DNA of 28,153 nt from Dinochytrium kinnereticum (GCA_027604005.1 JADGJT010000312.1:1-28153), one strand, 5' to 3'; counted from the stretch's first letter, positions 1 to 10,691 are shown. The notes: a model not told the origin generated them from the letters alone. A program made the numbers and translations.

Positions 1-348
1 TACAATTAAGAATCTCCGCCGTCAATTCAACCAACCTTGTCTCTCTCCACTCCCCCGCGTCTTCTCCTTTACTCCTCCTCCCTGCTGCCAACTCGATCCA
101 TCCCATCCTTCTCCATCCGCACAAAGCCCACACTGTTCCCTTCCCTGACAATAACCCACTTGTCTCCCAGTCTTTGCTCACTTTAACAAACCGTTCCATC
201 CCCTTGCATCCTCTCCTTCCCGTGCCTCTCCCTGTTCCAACCGATCGGAACAGAACTCGTCGCCAATTGTGCCTAGCAATTGAGCCACCTCCACAAGCCC
301 ACGACGCCCACTGCTACCACCAACAACAAGATACAAAACAGCGGCAAA
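1..348. other. Upstream region and 5' leader of the 349 gene
   Basis: This stretch is strongly pyrimidine-rich on the plus strand (many CT/CCT runs from about 35 to 250), as is common in fungal promoters and 5' leaders. I see no convincing ORF. Short open frames here lack protein-like composition or an ATG in good context. It probably holds the promoter and 5' UTR of the gene starting at 349. Confidence 0.4.
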
Positions 349-1052
349 ATGAGAAGCCCGAAGACCTCATCGCGCGGCAGTCGATCGTCCTTAAGGGGAA
401 AGAATAAGAGCGTCGGAATCGAGTCGTCTCCATATTCTCGTAAATGGGTTGTCAGAAGCACAACACCCATCCTGAGTGAGGTTAGTGTCTCTTGGCACAA
501 GGCCTCAGTAGTTATTAACTATTAATAACACTTGCTTTCTACAGAGCGATTCAGAGTTGGACAAGCCTGCTGGATATCCTTCACCACCAACCCATCCAGC
601 AGGCGGATTCAATGGTCACGATCTGCAGAATCTGAGGGAGCGCAATGGCACCTCAGAACGATTTACTCGCAAGCGCAAGGCCTTGCCAGAAATTGATGAT
701 GAGGCTCCGTTCATTGCGATCACAGTAGCGGAAAAAGGTATAAAATGCTTCACTTGCACACCTAACCTTCTCTTCAGTGAAACCTCGGATCTCAAAGGTC
801 GTTAATGGCGTCACTTGGCACACAAGAGAAGGCGGAGTGCCTTTCCCAGAGGAGAGGCCCAAAAAACGGTCAAGGGAAGGCAAGCTGCGGCCTGACATTT
901 CGCATCATCCTCTCCAGGACTTTTTTTGGGGCCCGAACGATCAAGGCTTTGCCTCTGGTCGCGTGTTTCACCAGAGCCTCTTCGGTTTTGAGAGTCGAGA
1001 TTGCGCTCCTGCTTTTAAGAATGGGCTTTCCGGGGATGTGATGCTTTTCTAA
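349..1052 (+). CDS. Conserved-looking protein of unknown function, 3 exons
   Basis: Exons 349-480, 545-737 and 778-1052 join in frame to 199 aa. Intron 1 (64 nt) has a GTTAGT donor, an ACTATTAATAAC branch-like stretch and a CTACAG acceptor. Intron 2 (40 nt) has GTATAA and TTCAG. The ATG at 349 is the first in frame. The N-terminal third is Ser/Arg/Lys-rich and probably disordered. A basic RKRK patch follows in exon 2. Exon 3 has a compact aromatic-rich block (VTWHTREGG, then QDFFWGPND and FHQSLFGFES), which suggests a short conserved module. No signal peptide or membrane segment is visible. An AATAAA lies 9 nt after the stop. I do not recognise the family. The basic, disordered N-terminus would suit a nuclear protein, but that is only inference. 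Confidence 0.72.
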
Positions 1053-1060
1053 GTTCTTTC

Positions 1061-1066
1061 AATAAA
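1061..1066 (+). terminator. Poly(A) signal AATAAA
   Basis: A canonical AATAAA begins 9 nt after the TAA stop of the 349-1052 gene and is followed by T-rich sequence. This fits cleavage and polyadenylation of that transcript. Confidence 0.55.
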
Positions 1067-1192
1067 CTTTTCATTATTTTATTTCATCGTCTGCCAGTAC
1101 ATAGTGTTTATCACAAGAAAAAAAGAGAGAAAACAATCTACCTTAGGTTTAAGGGCTTCTACCGATACCATCTGTGTTGCTCCTGTTTCTCA

Positions 1193-1230
1193 TCTTCCAC
1201 AAACAAAAAAGTCCTCCACAAACAAAAAAG
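1193..1230 (+). repeat. Two tandem copies of a 19-nt A-rich unit
   Basis: Two adjacent 19-nt units (1193-1211 and 1212-1230) differ at a single base; the core is CCACAAACAAAAAAG. It is a local tandem duplication in non-coding sequence with no evident function. Confidence 0.7.
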
Positions 1231-2769
1231 TCAACAAAAGAGGAACAATGAAATTGAAACAGCCAGAAGAATAACCAGGAAAGGAGCAATTGAACGCGGA
1301 GCCTAACAGGGTAAGATACAAAAATTCTAACCCTAACGCCCGGTCGATTAAAAGGCAACTATAAATCATTGGCTCAAGAAAAGAAATAAAAACATACGAA
1401 AACATAAAAACAGTAGAAGACTGAGAATAGGCTTAAGATCTGATTAACCTTTTTTTTCAATCAGTGATGAACACGCCGGCGACGAGATTTACGGGAGACT
1501 CGCCCTTCATTCGAAACCCGTCGAGATCCACACGAGAACTTCGTCACTCTAGAAGAATCCATCGGGGAATACGTATGTGTGCATCGTCGTACGTCGTGTA
1601 AAGCAGGAAGTATTAAATTCAAAGGCTTTTAGCACGAGGAAGATGAGGCTCGAATTCAGACTACTGCCTTCAACCAGATACGCGAGTGGAGAGCATAGAA
1701 AAATCACTACCACCAAGCCAGAATCTCCGAGCTACGAATAGACAGGAAGGTAAGTTAAGGAACGATCCAGGGGAAGGGATGCCATCTGTGCGCTATCAAG
1801 TATGAGAAAAAGGCCGTATATGCGAACCAGGATATACAATTTTTCGAGCAAATATATGGGTATGTTGTCGAGAAAGGGTTGAACTCCAATAAAAAATATC
1901 AATCTCGCACATCACCATATCATCCATCTGTTGAAATCGTCGGCCAAAAAAATCCGAGACATCTTGCAGGGAATTCGCAGGTTTTTGGCAATGGAAAAAT
2001 GTAATCCGACAGGCGCAGCCCAGGCTAATACCTCAAAAGATATGCACCAGTAAAGAGGTAATAGATTTGAAATGCTACTCAGCCCATAGTTTCCTAGTTA
2101 GAGGGAGGACTCGGCGAAGGGCCATCTGAGATTGCGACACCATTGTACAGCAATATCTCTGCATGTGTCAACCTTAACCCGAAAGGAGTTTCAAGACAAA
2201 AAAGGATTCCTGATTCAAGTTTTTAAGTCCAGCGAGAAAAAAATATTCCATGAACGAACCATTTTCCCCGTACAAGGAAGCAAAGTACGGCTACATATCT
2301 GGCATTTACCTTATTTTCAAACCAATGATATAAATGGGGGCGTCGAAGTGTTGGTTCACGTCAGTGTAGGGAAAATTCTGGCCGTTATAGTTGGAAAATC
2401 GTTGAAATTCAAGCAAGAGTATTCCATCGATCCAATGTAATCATTCATATGGTGATCAATGACTTCGAATTCTCACCCGATCGAATCAACAGGCAAGGCC
2501 TAGGGACATGAATAAAGCTCTCCAGTACATTCCATTTTTACATTCCAGAAAGGTAATATATTCTAGAGAAAAGGAGTGGTCAGAAACGATGGAACCAAAA
2601 CAAGACAAGTACCTAGCAACTACAGCTACATATCCGAATGGTGATAGCGCTGGTCATCTTCTTTTAAACGAGGTGAGAGGTATTATTCCTCCTACTGATT
2701 TGGTAACTTCTCCGAAGAACAAGAAGTGATTCGTGACGTCGTTTATTGCCAGTACTATACATCATACAA

Positions 2770-3297
2770 ATGTTAAAAGAGCTGGAACAGATAAGAGATA
2801 ACAGAAAGTACAAGAGGGCCAAACAACAAAAAGTGGTTCAAGAAACTAATGAACATGGTGACGATGTAATCGGATGTACAGATGAAAGCACTTCCAAAGC
2901 ATACTTTATCTGGGGTTCGCTAATAGAGCTATTTATGCAAAAAAGCCAAGTGTCAAAGGTAAAGTGGGGGGGGGGGGAAGGCATTTACGGCAACAGCTTG
3001 ACGAGATTCTCTAGAGCAAGAAGGATAAGAGAAGAGAAAAAGAAAAAGAATGAAGAAAAGGAACTCTTGATATCAATTGACCAGAAAATGCGAGGGGAAT
3101 GGTATGCGTGTGAACCCACTCTGTACCGGCCAAGTACGGAAACGAAGCCATTTGCTGATCACCATTGGTGGATCTTAATGGCTAATAAACGTTCATATTG
3201 CAACTCATCCGCCAACTCCAAAGTGTACCGTAGGGTTCAACTCCCTGATGGCACTCGTAACAATTTCATCATCATCTCTGTGAGATCTGACCACTAG
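2770..3297 (+). CDS. Hypothetical ORF, 175 codons, doubtful
   Basis: From the first ATG at 2770 the frame stays open for 175 codons in A-rich DNA. The product is Lys/Glu-rich, includes a run of four Lys near its middle, and is interrupted at codon level by a 12-G homopolymer (2966-2977). No domain is recognised. A good-looking donor (AACGAG|GTGAGA, near 2672) in the preceding ORF could splice in frame to an acceptor near 2790 (CTGGAACAG|ATA). It may therefore be an exon of a longer gene. It could equally be a chance ORF. Confidence 0.18.
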   Translation: MLKELEQIRDNRKYKRAKQQKVVQETNEHGDDVIGCTDESTSKAYFIWGSLIELFMQKSQVSKVKWGGGEGIYGNSLTRFSRARRIREEKKKKNEEKELLISIDQKMRGEWYACEPTLYRPSTETKPFADHHWWILMANKRSYCNSSANSKVYRRVQLPDGTRNNFIIISVRSDH

Positions 3298-4199
3298 GAA
3301 ATGTGATATGAACTGTTGACTATGAAGGTTGCATTTGTAAGATCATGACCACTTACTCTTCCTTCTTGTCTCTGTGTGATTCACACCCGTCATTTCAAAA
3401 GGAAGTACGTGTTAACGTTGTTTGCAGATCTTCCGCAAACTCATAATGCATTTATGCTTTGCCTTTTCAGAATCTGTTTTTCCATTTCGTCGGGGGAGAG
3501 GTAAATGCACAGAGAATATGACGAGCATATGTTCCTCATAATGCGCTAGAATATGCATACATCTAGTCAGATGAGCCAAGTGGCGAACACAATTGAGTTT
3601 GATTAGACGCTTTGGGTCAGAAAAGAATGGCATAAGTTTTTAAGTTTTTCAAAAGAAAATGGCGCATGCAATGAACATAGCAAAACCGAAGTTTAATAGT
3701 ATTCAGCAATCTTCTGTGTGGGTCACTTAAGTGTTTCGCCATCCGTGGATGTTGAACAGAAGGGATAAAAAAAGCGCGGAAAACATTCCGCACCGTTAAA
3801 AAAAAGTTCCTGTTCATTCAATGCAACAACAATAATCTGGCGTCTAACGTGTGTTCTAACGGTCGGTCAATGAAGCTGTCCTAAATCCTGAAAAGACATA
3901 TCCTTGAAAGTTAAGACAGACCATAAGGTAAAGAACGGACATACCGGTTTGAACTCAGAGCTAGCCCTTTAACATAGGGTTAAAAACCTCAGAAAGGGAA
4001 GGAAAAGATACTTATCCAACGAGCTTGGCACAGAGTTCAGAAAACAAGCCAAATCAAAAGAACTTCACTCCACATTAGAATAAAAGGAGAAAGGTATCAA
4101 ATTCCTTAAACAGAATAAAAATAATCCAATATCTAAAAGCGGAAAGAGGCCATGGCAAGAAGGAATACAAAAACAAGAAGAGAGGACTTGACATGGCCA

Positions 4200-4205
4200 T
4201 TTATT
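4200..4205 (-). terminator. Poly(A) signal AATAAA for ATP4
   Basis: On the minus strand AATAAA lies about 30 nt beyond the ATP4 TAA stop, at a normal distance for a polyadenylation signal. Confidence 0.55.
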
Positions 4206-4233
4206 CGTGATCGGTATCCAAAATTAACACCAT

Positions 4234-5567
4234 TTAAGCCTTGGTAATCTTCTCAACGTCAGCCAAGGTCTGCTGAAGGATAGCAGTTTGCTGTTAAGAA
4301 AAAGTGGAAGAAAGAAGTTAATATAAAAGCAAAAAGACATATACATAACCAAAAATCATCAAAGGAAAAAAAAGGGCAAAATAACAAACCAGCTTAGGGT
4401 CGGTAAGATCCTTCCTGATCTTGGCAATGATGGCCTCGGCCATAAGCTTCTGCTCATTCTCACGAACGCTGGCCTCGTGGCGAACCCAGGAGTCAAGGAC
4501 GGACTTGACCTCAGAAGTGAAGGTAACCTTCTGTTTCAACTCGTAAGCCTCAGCTTCAAGCTTAGCGATTTCCTGACATTATGAAAATCTATGTGAGCTA
4601 CTGACGCAGGATAGGAGTCGGGAGTAGAGTCTGGATAAAGCAAGCACAGCGAGCCTCAAATGAGGAGGGGGGACAAACCTTGGAGCTTTCGTACAAGGCC
4701 TTAGTGACGTCAACGACATCCGAGAGCTTGGAGATGTGGTTGATGCGCTCCTGAACAACAGCCTTGTGCTCCTCACGGGCCTGTTCAAGAACCTTCTTCA
4801 TAGTCTGTTGATTCAGAGTTCAAGTATATGTCGAACATCCAAGTTGACCAGGAAAGAATTAAGAATGAGTCCATGTCTCCCATATCACGAAATAAGAAAA
4901 TATGAATGACGCTCACGCTCTGCCTCTCGCTAAAGTACTCAATGGCACCGTCCTTGCCACCAGAATACCAAATGTAGTAGGCTCCAAACAGACAGCCCAT
5001 CTCGAAGAACTCGTGGTCAACAATGTACACCTCCTTCGACAAAAGGTAGGCGGCGATCGAGGAAGTGAGCAGAACGGATCCAGCCTTCTGAGAGGGAGTG
5101 GCACCGGGGAACATATTGATGAGGGAAGTGGCGGCTTCGGCGGGGTCCTTCTTTGACTCTTTTTATGTTCCAAGAAGTATGATGCATCCATTAGATCCTC
5201 AGTCATAATTCCAGTACAAAAACAGTCCCTCCACATATAAAACCCTATTTCTGTTTGCACCAGGCCATCCCAGACCCGCGTTCCATGCAAGATCCCCTGC
5301 ATTCCAATTGTTCCAGCCGCTTCCTCTTACCTGAGGCATAGTTCCTCTCTGAGATCTTGGCAGATGCAATGGGCCTGAATCATACAGAGCCAAGAAGGAA
5401 AGAGTAAGTGGTCATGATCTTATAAATGCAACCTTCATAGTCAACAGCATGGACCAAACAAATGCAGCACACACCTGAAAGCAACAGCGGACGAGCGCTG
5501 GAGCTGGCGCGACGCAGCTATAATGCCAAAAAAAAAAGGGATATTCAGTTAGAAACGCGATACTCAT
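4234..5567 (-). CDS. ATP4: Mitochondrial F1Fo ATP synthase subunit b (subunit 4), 7 exons
   Basis: Peripheral-stalk subunit b of mitochondrial ATP synthase, which holds F1 against rotation relative to Fo at the inner membrane. Exons on the minus strand: 5567-5564, 5517-5475, 5374-5331, 5158-4917, 4804-4679, 4572-4390 and 4290-4234. They join to 232 aa, close to the about 240 aa of fungal precursors. The N-terminus (MTASRQLQRSSAVAFRP...) is Arg/Ser/Ala-rich with no acidic residue, typical of a mitochondrial presequence. It is followed by the family segment SLINMFPGATPSQKAG, two hydrophobic stretches (roughly residues 65-105) and a long charged, helical C-terminal half that forms the stalk. The ATG-bearing exon contributes only ATGA. 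Its 46-nt intron has a GTATCG donor, CTAAC branch site, poly-T and TATAG acceptor. The third intron ends in an unusual purine-rich AAAAAG acceptor, which is the first AG after a CTAAT. Divergent from ZMYND12. Confidence 0.93.
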
Positions 5568-6129
5568 TTCAGAAGGCAGCGCATTGGCCGTTGACGGCCC
5601 TAGGTATGGGGGATATATGCAGCAAACACACCGGCCGAGGTTCTGGCGAGGAGGGACATCGTCGAAATTTTCTCTTTTTCAATCGTTGTGCAAGAGGTGA
5701 AAAAGAGTTCAGCATCATGGAGCAGGCGACGGGAGGCCACTTCTGGAGATACGAAGCTACCGATTAATTGATGGGAAACAAGGCGATATGGGTGCCTGTG
5801 TGGAGGTGGGTGTTATGCGGATGGTATCAAGTGCCGTGCATGTTATACACATGGCAACAAGTGGCCCGCTAGCTGGACGGCGTGCTAGAGATGCAGATAT
5901 TCTTGAATCCGAAACCTACAATAAAGCGCATGATCCCCTCTTATGGATGCATTTCCTCGAGAAGAGGCATGCTTTTTGCCCCCCTTACCCAATTTCGATT
6001 GCAGCAAATTTGGAGATCATCCTGGCAAGGTATCCAAGCTGAAGCAAAGCCATGGCCACTATCATTCCAGCAGGAGCCTTGCCGTCGTTCACCGCTGGTG
6101 CGCAATCGCCTGGTCGCCAATCGCCGCAG
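5568..6129. promoter_or_regulatory. Divergent upstream region between ATP4 and ZMYND12
   Basis: These 562 bp separate the ATG codons of two divergently transcribed genes and must hold both promoters and 5' UTRs. Short plus-strand ORFs here (for example at 5788-6042 and 5882-6133) overlap one another in different frames and have no domain, so I treat them as chance. No specific factor site could be assigned. Confidence 0.5.
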
Positions 6130-7918
6130 ATGAGGAGTGTAAATTCAACCAACATCAATCCACTCGCCAACCCGAAAGGTAAACCATGGGCTTGTCAGAG
6201 GAATCAATGACAATCTTCTGACACATCGCCATCACAGGCCGCAAGCACAACTGCGAGCTTTGCGGGAAGCCTGCGTAAGTAAGAGATGATCCTTTGCCGA
6301 TAGTCTGTGAAACAAATCTGTGTCTGCAATTTCACCTGATGCTGGAGTTGGATACTAACGCTTTGCTTTCTGTATGCCACACGAAACTTCCAAAGATACA
6401 TCCAATGCAAGGATTGCAGAGTCACATTTTATTGGTATCTTTTTAATCAACTTTGAAGCATCACCTAACTTTCTTTCAGTGACAAAGAGCATCAAGTGAC
6501 TGACTTTCGCGGAATTCACAACAAAATATGCAACATGCTTGTGCCCTTAAGGTACAATACATATTTTTTTTTAACGTTTGAAAGCATTGCGATTAATACT
6601 GTTTTATAATTTGTTAATGTTCAGAACGCCTGTAGCAGTGTTAGGTTCGGAAGAGGAAAGAGCTTACAGAGAAAGGCAAACGCGTCATAGGCAGGTTTGT
6701 ACTAATTCCGCATTGACTTTTTGTTCGTTGTTTTTTTCGATAAGTTTCATCCAATACTTTTTTTTCTTCTTTCTTAGATTCAATTGCTGGAACTTTCAAA
6801 AACCGAAGCCCATAAAAAGTTATTTGAGGGGCAATACGACCTTGCTATCCCCGCAGCTCTTCAAGCATTGCGTTTTTCCATGGACGTTTACGGGCAAAAT
6901 AGTATTGAGCTTGTTCCATCATATCTTCTTCTAGGAGAGGCTAGTATCGGTAAGAATGTATCCTGATTTTTTTTATGTATTCAACCCTCTATATTTGAAG
7001 GCCTGAAGCAATATCAACAGGCGGAAGATTACCTATCTCTTGCTAAGTGGGCGGTTTTGAAAAGCGAAAAGTGCGAAAACTCTGTTCGGGCGCATCTTCA
7101 CAAAAATTTCGGCCTGTTGTATGCTTCGCAAGGGAATTACGATGAGGCTTTGCAGCAGCTTGCCCAAGATGTTCGTCTCATCTTTTGTTCTTTTTATTTT
7201 ACTTTTGTTTTAATTTTTTCTTATTTCTTTTTTCTTTTTGCAGATTTACTATTCTTCACTGGATCATGGCCCCGACCATATTGCGGGTAATGAGATTTCG
7301 AAGTTTTTTATTCCCTTCGTTTAATTTTTACATATCAATGCTTTTGATAGCATCTGGTGGTTACTTCCAACTTGGCAACGTATTCCACCGTCAAGGAAAG
7401 ACAGAACAGGTCGTTGCCGTTTTTGACAAAGTGGTCAATATTTGGAAAACTTCGCTGAAATCTAGCGAAATGCAACTAAGTTAGTTACGTTCGGACCTTT
7501 ATTATTATACAAACCAATGTTCCTTCTAATGGTTTGCAGATGAAGCTCAACAGGCAGAAGCCGTACAGATGCTGACCGCAATCTTTGCTTTTCGGCAATC
7601 CTTCTCTAGCTCGTCAACTGCTTCAGCTGAGATTAATTACGTGCTAGGTCAACTTCATTTCGCATGTGGTCTTCTCGAAAAGGCGAAGGAGTACTCGTCC
7701 AAAGCCCTTGAAGGTGCTTACAAATATCTGTTTTACTTCAATTGTGTTTTTCTTGAGGAGTACCTAAACATTTTTTGCCGTAAGTCTATGAAACAGCATT
7801 AGGTCGCGAACATTCATTGACTATCGAGGCGAAACTTTTCTTCAAGAGTGTAGTCGGTGAGAGACAAACGACCCGAGGAGTCTCGGCCGTCGCGAGAAGG
7901 TCCAGTGTACTTGCGTAG
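6130..7918 (+). CDS. ZMYND12: ZMYND12-like flagellar MYND-finger/TPR protein, 11 exons
   Basis: Exons 6130-6178, 6238-6274, 6396-6434, 6480-6551, 6625-6694, 6778-6949, 7001-7170, 7244-7286, 7351-7479, 7540-7713 and 7797-7918 join to 358 aa, about the length of animal ZMYND12. An N-terminal MYND zinc finger has ligands C22, C25, C33, C36, C42, H46, H55 and C59. His at the sixth position, where most MYND fingers have Cys, is as I recall it in the animal protein. The rest is TPR-like helical repeats, with family blocks such as LRTPVAVLGSEEER, PAALQALRFSMDVYG and GGYFQLGNVF. ZMYND12 is known as an axonemal protein needed for normal sperm flagella in mammals, linked to inner dynein arms. By inference this copy serves the zoospore flagellum. 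Most introns have good donors; the seventh uses GTTCGT. The second intron ends at AAAG, the first AG after a CTAAC. Confidence 0.93.
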
Positions 7919-8054
7919 CTACGTTTTGAATGTTTTGTACTCTGCATACTACCGTATTTATTTTAATAAGATCAAACATAATATGTTCTATATTTAATGA
8001 TGAGATCCATATATGATAATGAGGTATTTAGATTTCCTGGCTGGCCTATATCCA

Positions 8055-10691
8055 TTACAATTTCCCAGAAATGTGCCTCCATTTCCAATGAGGGTCTCGA
8101 ACCTGAGCCATACTCGTAGGATGCAACCTCTCCTCAGCAAAAGACGGAACAAACTCCATGGGGAGAGTATCCTTATCTATTCGTCCCTCTTTGCCGTAAA
8201 TCTCAAACAATGTCCAAGAGAGATATGCCGGAACAACAAAAGGCTGGGGTGCGGCTGAATCTGACTGAACGCCAAGGTCGTTTAAATCCAAAGCAAAAGT
8301 GCCAGAATAGTCACCAGCCGGGTCATAAGCGTCGAGATTCGTCACTAATCCGCCTATAGTTTGAGACGCGGATAGCTTAGAGTTAAGAAGGCCCCCCACT
8401 GCAAAGGACTTCACTCCCTCAACGTTTTGCAAGTACCTGGAAAACCAAAAAAAAAAGTGAGAAAATGATGGTTAGGTTGATGAGATTTTTACCGTTGAAT
8501 AATTGCACAGCTAGAACCGCAGTGTCCATTACTGACGATGGCCATATCACTAGCTTTCCACGGCCCCACGTCGCGTTTCCTCATAACCTCATAATAATTT
8601 CTAGTTCCATCCCCTCCAGTCCGGCAGTCAATAGCCCTTGTAGCAGTGTACTTTGCTGAATTGCCACCACCACGCTTAAACGCCGTCAAATTCTTGATGA
8701 GCCAGTCCGAGTTGATTGGTTTATCACCCTGACTATCGGTCCAGTAAGTTTTGTAATGGTAGATGGTTTGTGAAATATTTTTCGATGACGCTGCTGAGGC
8801 CATTACATCGAGAAGAGGACTTGATTTGAAGTCACCCGCGAAAGGTCTGAAAGTAGCCGGGAAAAGGTATTTTAGGAAAGCATAGCTGACGCAAACGTCG
8901 CCACCGAGGTTTTCACCGAGATCCAGAATTAACTTTTTCACTCCAAGGCTCTTCCATAAGTAGCGTTAGCCTCATAATACAAAGAGGGGTAATAACAACC
9001 TCGAACTTATCCAGATTGCTGTTAATGTCCCTCAGCGTCTTTACCCCCCCGTTAATCTGAGAGAATTTAAAAATGCCAGTGTCCCCATCTACCCAGAATG
9101 CAACGTAAGAGTTGTTGAACAAGAGGGTTGGAGGTGGAAGAAGTGACATAGGAGCAAAGCCCTCTCCATCGCTCTCTATTTTCGCCTCCCGATAATGAAC
9201 ACCATGCACTCGAGGAGTTGGCGTAATCAACTCCGGCAAAGACTTCTCCCTCGCTTCTTCAATTATCTTGGGTCCAGCAAATGCAGATGCAGATTGGAGT
9301 CTGCAGATATTGGATGCAAAGCTGGCAGAATCGCTAAATCCGCCAAAAACGAAATTGGCGAATCCAAATGGAGCTCTAACCGTGCGAGTCGTTGCCCCGT
9401 CTGGGCTTTTAAGGAGATAGTCGACAGCGAAACGCTTTGGGGCACGGTTTCTCACGGTCCAACCTCCATAGAATAGTTGAAAGCGCATGTAGAGGTAATC
9501 ATAACGACCAAGTGCCTTTTTTTGCAAATATGCCCGGCACGTTAATTAGAGAAAAGAATGGCATAGCGGACAAGAAGTGCATCGAATAACTTATCGTACC
9601 AAATTGAAGCGAACACCGCCGTCTCGAGCTGAAGAAAAAAAACGTGAACAACTGTTAAAGCCATCAAAGGCATACCTATTCCTGATCTTTCGGAAAAGTC
9701 CTTCAGGTGATCGAGGGCAGCCTGGCCATCCAGGTTAAGAACTTCCCATCCCAGGTAAGAGGCAGGATCGAACCCATATCGCTTGAAGAAAGCATCCCCA
9801 GCTTCTCCGGCCTCAAATGCTGTCGAATCAACAAAGATTCTCTGAGTACCATCCACAACAATGGAGTTGAGAACAAAAGGCTGATACCAATTAATGCCAT
9901 TTTGATGGCAATATGAGGTATATTGGGTATGCCCGTCTAAAATATAATTAAAAAAATATATTATTCGTCTTCAAACCATGCAGCTCAGTGAAAAGGTCGT
10001 AAAGTGCATCATGAAACGCCCGATCGTTTTTGTACTCTGAAAATCTAAGCTCAATCCTGTTTAGACTGTGCTCAACATTAACCTTCGTCGATCCTTCTTC
10101 ATTTGAAGTTTTCTTCGAGATGTCAACAAAAGCGTAGGTTTGCAATATAGACTTCCGGATGGTGTCCAATGTGCTTCGAGCAAGATCGGCGTCGAATGGG
10201 ACGGTATCCATGCATGCAAGGGATGTTGAGTACGGACCCACGGTTCCAAAGGCATTCATTGCGGTGCAGGGATCACTGGCTGCCAGAGAAGAGGTACCGT
10301 CAACCATAACTTCTGGGAAGAAGAAAGCCAAGGTCATACCTTGAACTGGAATCACAGAGCTACTGACACTCCAGCGTCCATTAGAAATAGTCAGTGAGTA
10401 AAGATCCTGCAAAAAACCATCAGGGATCGTCCAGTTGAATGCACCAAGGCTCGCATCGATCCCTGATGCAATCAGGACGGGAGTGTCGCCCCCAGCAGAG
10501 ATGATCGTGAGGTTTGCCAATGGCGTTCCATGGCGAACTGGACGCCATCGCAGGTTTGCTGTGGTGCCAATGGATAGGAAGTTATCTGGTTGAGGGAACA
10601 GAAAGTCGCCAGATGCGGCCACCAACGGCACCAACGCCACCAACGCCAGCAGGGCCAGCCTTGACAACGCCGGTTGTGAGGTCCTGGACAT
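8055..10691 (-). CDS. Secreted S41-family (CPAF-like) peptidase with N-terminal Kre9/Knh-like domain, 6 exons
   Basis: Exons on the minus strand: 10691-9977, 9936-9676, 9628-9600, 9515-9000, 8950-8493 and 8436-8055, joining to 786 aa. Residues 1-27 form a signal peptide (hydrophobic LALLALVALVPLVAAS core). Residues about 30-125 resemble the Ser/Thr-rich Kre9/Knh domain of fungal wall proteins (SIGTTANLRW, GAFNWTIPDGF). The S41 part starts around residue 140. It contains ELHDGHT at about 236-242 (His region), GVKKLILDLGENLGG (the strand preceding the tail-specific protease core), the nucleophile region NGHCGSSCA with Ser653/654, and a PMEFVP segment near the C-terminus that may carry the acidic residue. 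The product is probably a secreted or wall-associated endopeptidase. The 40-nt first intron splits the ELH|DGHT motif. The acceptor of exon 4 is AAAAAAAG and that of exon 5 is GGAAG, so these two junctions are the least certain. Confidence 0.87.

Larger units (their letters stand above)
1067..4199. other. 3.1-kb region without a convincing gene
   Basis: This is the longest empty stretch in an otherwise compact window. It contains a 19-nt tandem duplication at 1193-1230, a run of 12 G at 2966-2977, and several plus-strand open frames (2132-2440, 2508-2729 and 2770-3297) in different frames with no recognisable domain. Minus-strand frames at 3412-3817 are short and unremarkable. It could be long 3' flanking sequence between convergent genes, a decayed gene, or a lineage-specific spliced gene. 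Confidence 0.4.

Noticed and set aside
1321..1340. CCCTAAC telomere-like string
   Set aside because: A single copy only; it is not a telomeric repeat array.
1467..1601. 44-codon Arg-rich ORF on the plus strand and a similar one on the minus strand near 1.5 kb
   Set aside because: Both strands are open only because of local CpG-rich sequence; short, with no context or splice support.
5788..6182. Overlapping plus-strand ORFs upstream of ZMYND12
   Set aside because: Several frames overlap in the divergent promoter with no domain; the ZMYND12 N-terminus is fully explained by the exon at 6130-6178.
9195..9476. 93-codon plus-strand ORF opposite the S41 peptidase
   Set aside because: It lies wholly within peptidase exon 4, which is supported by frame, splice sites and domain motifs.
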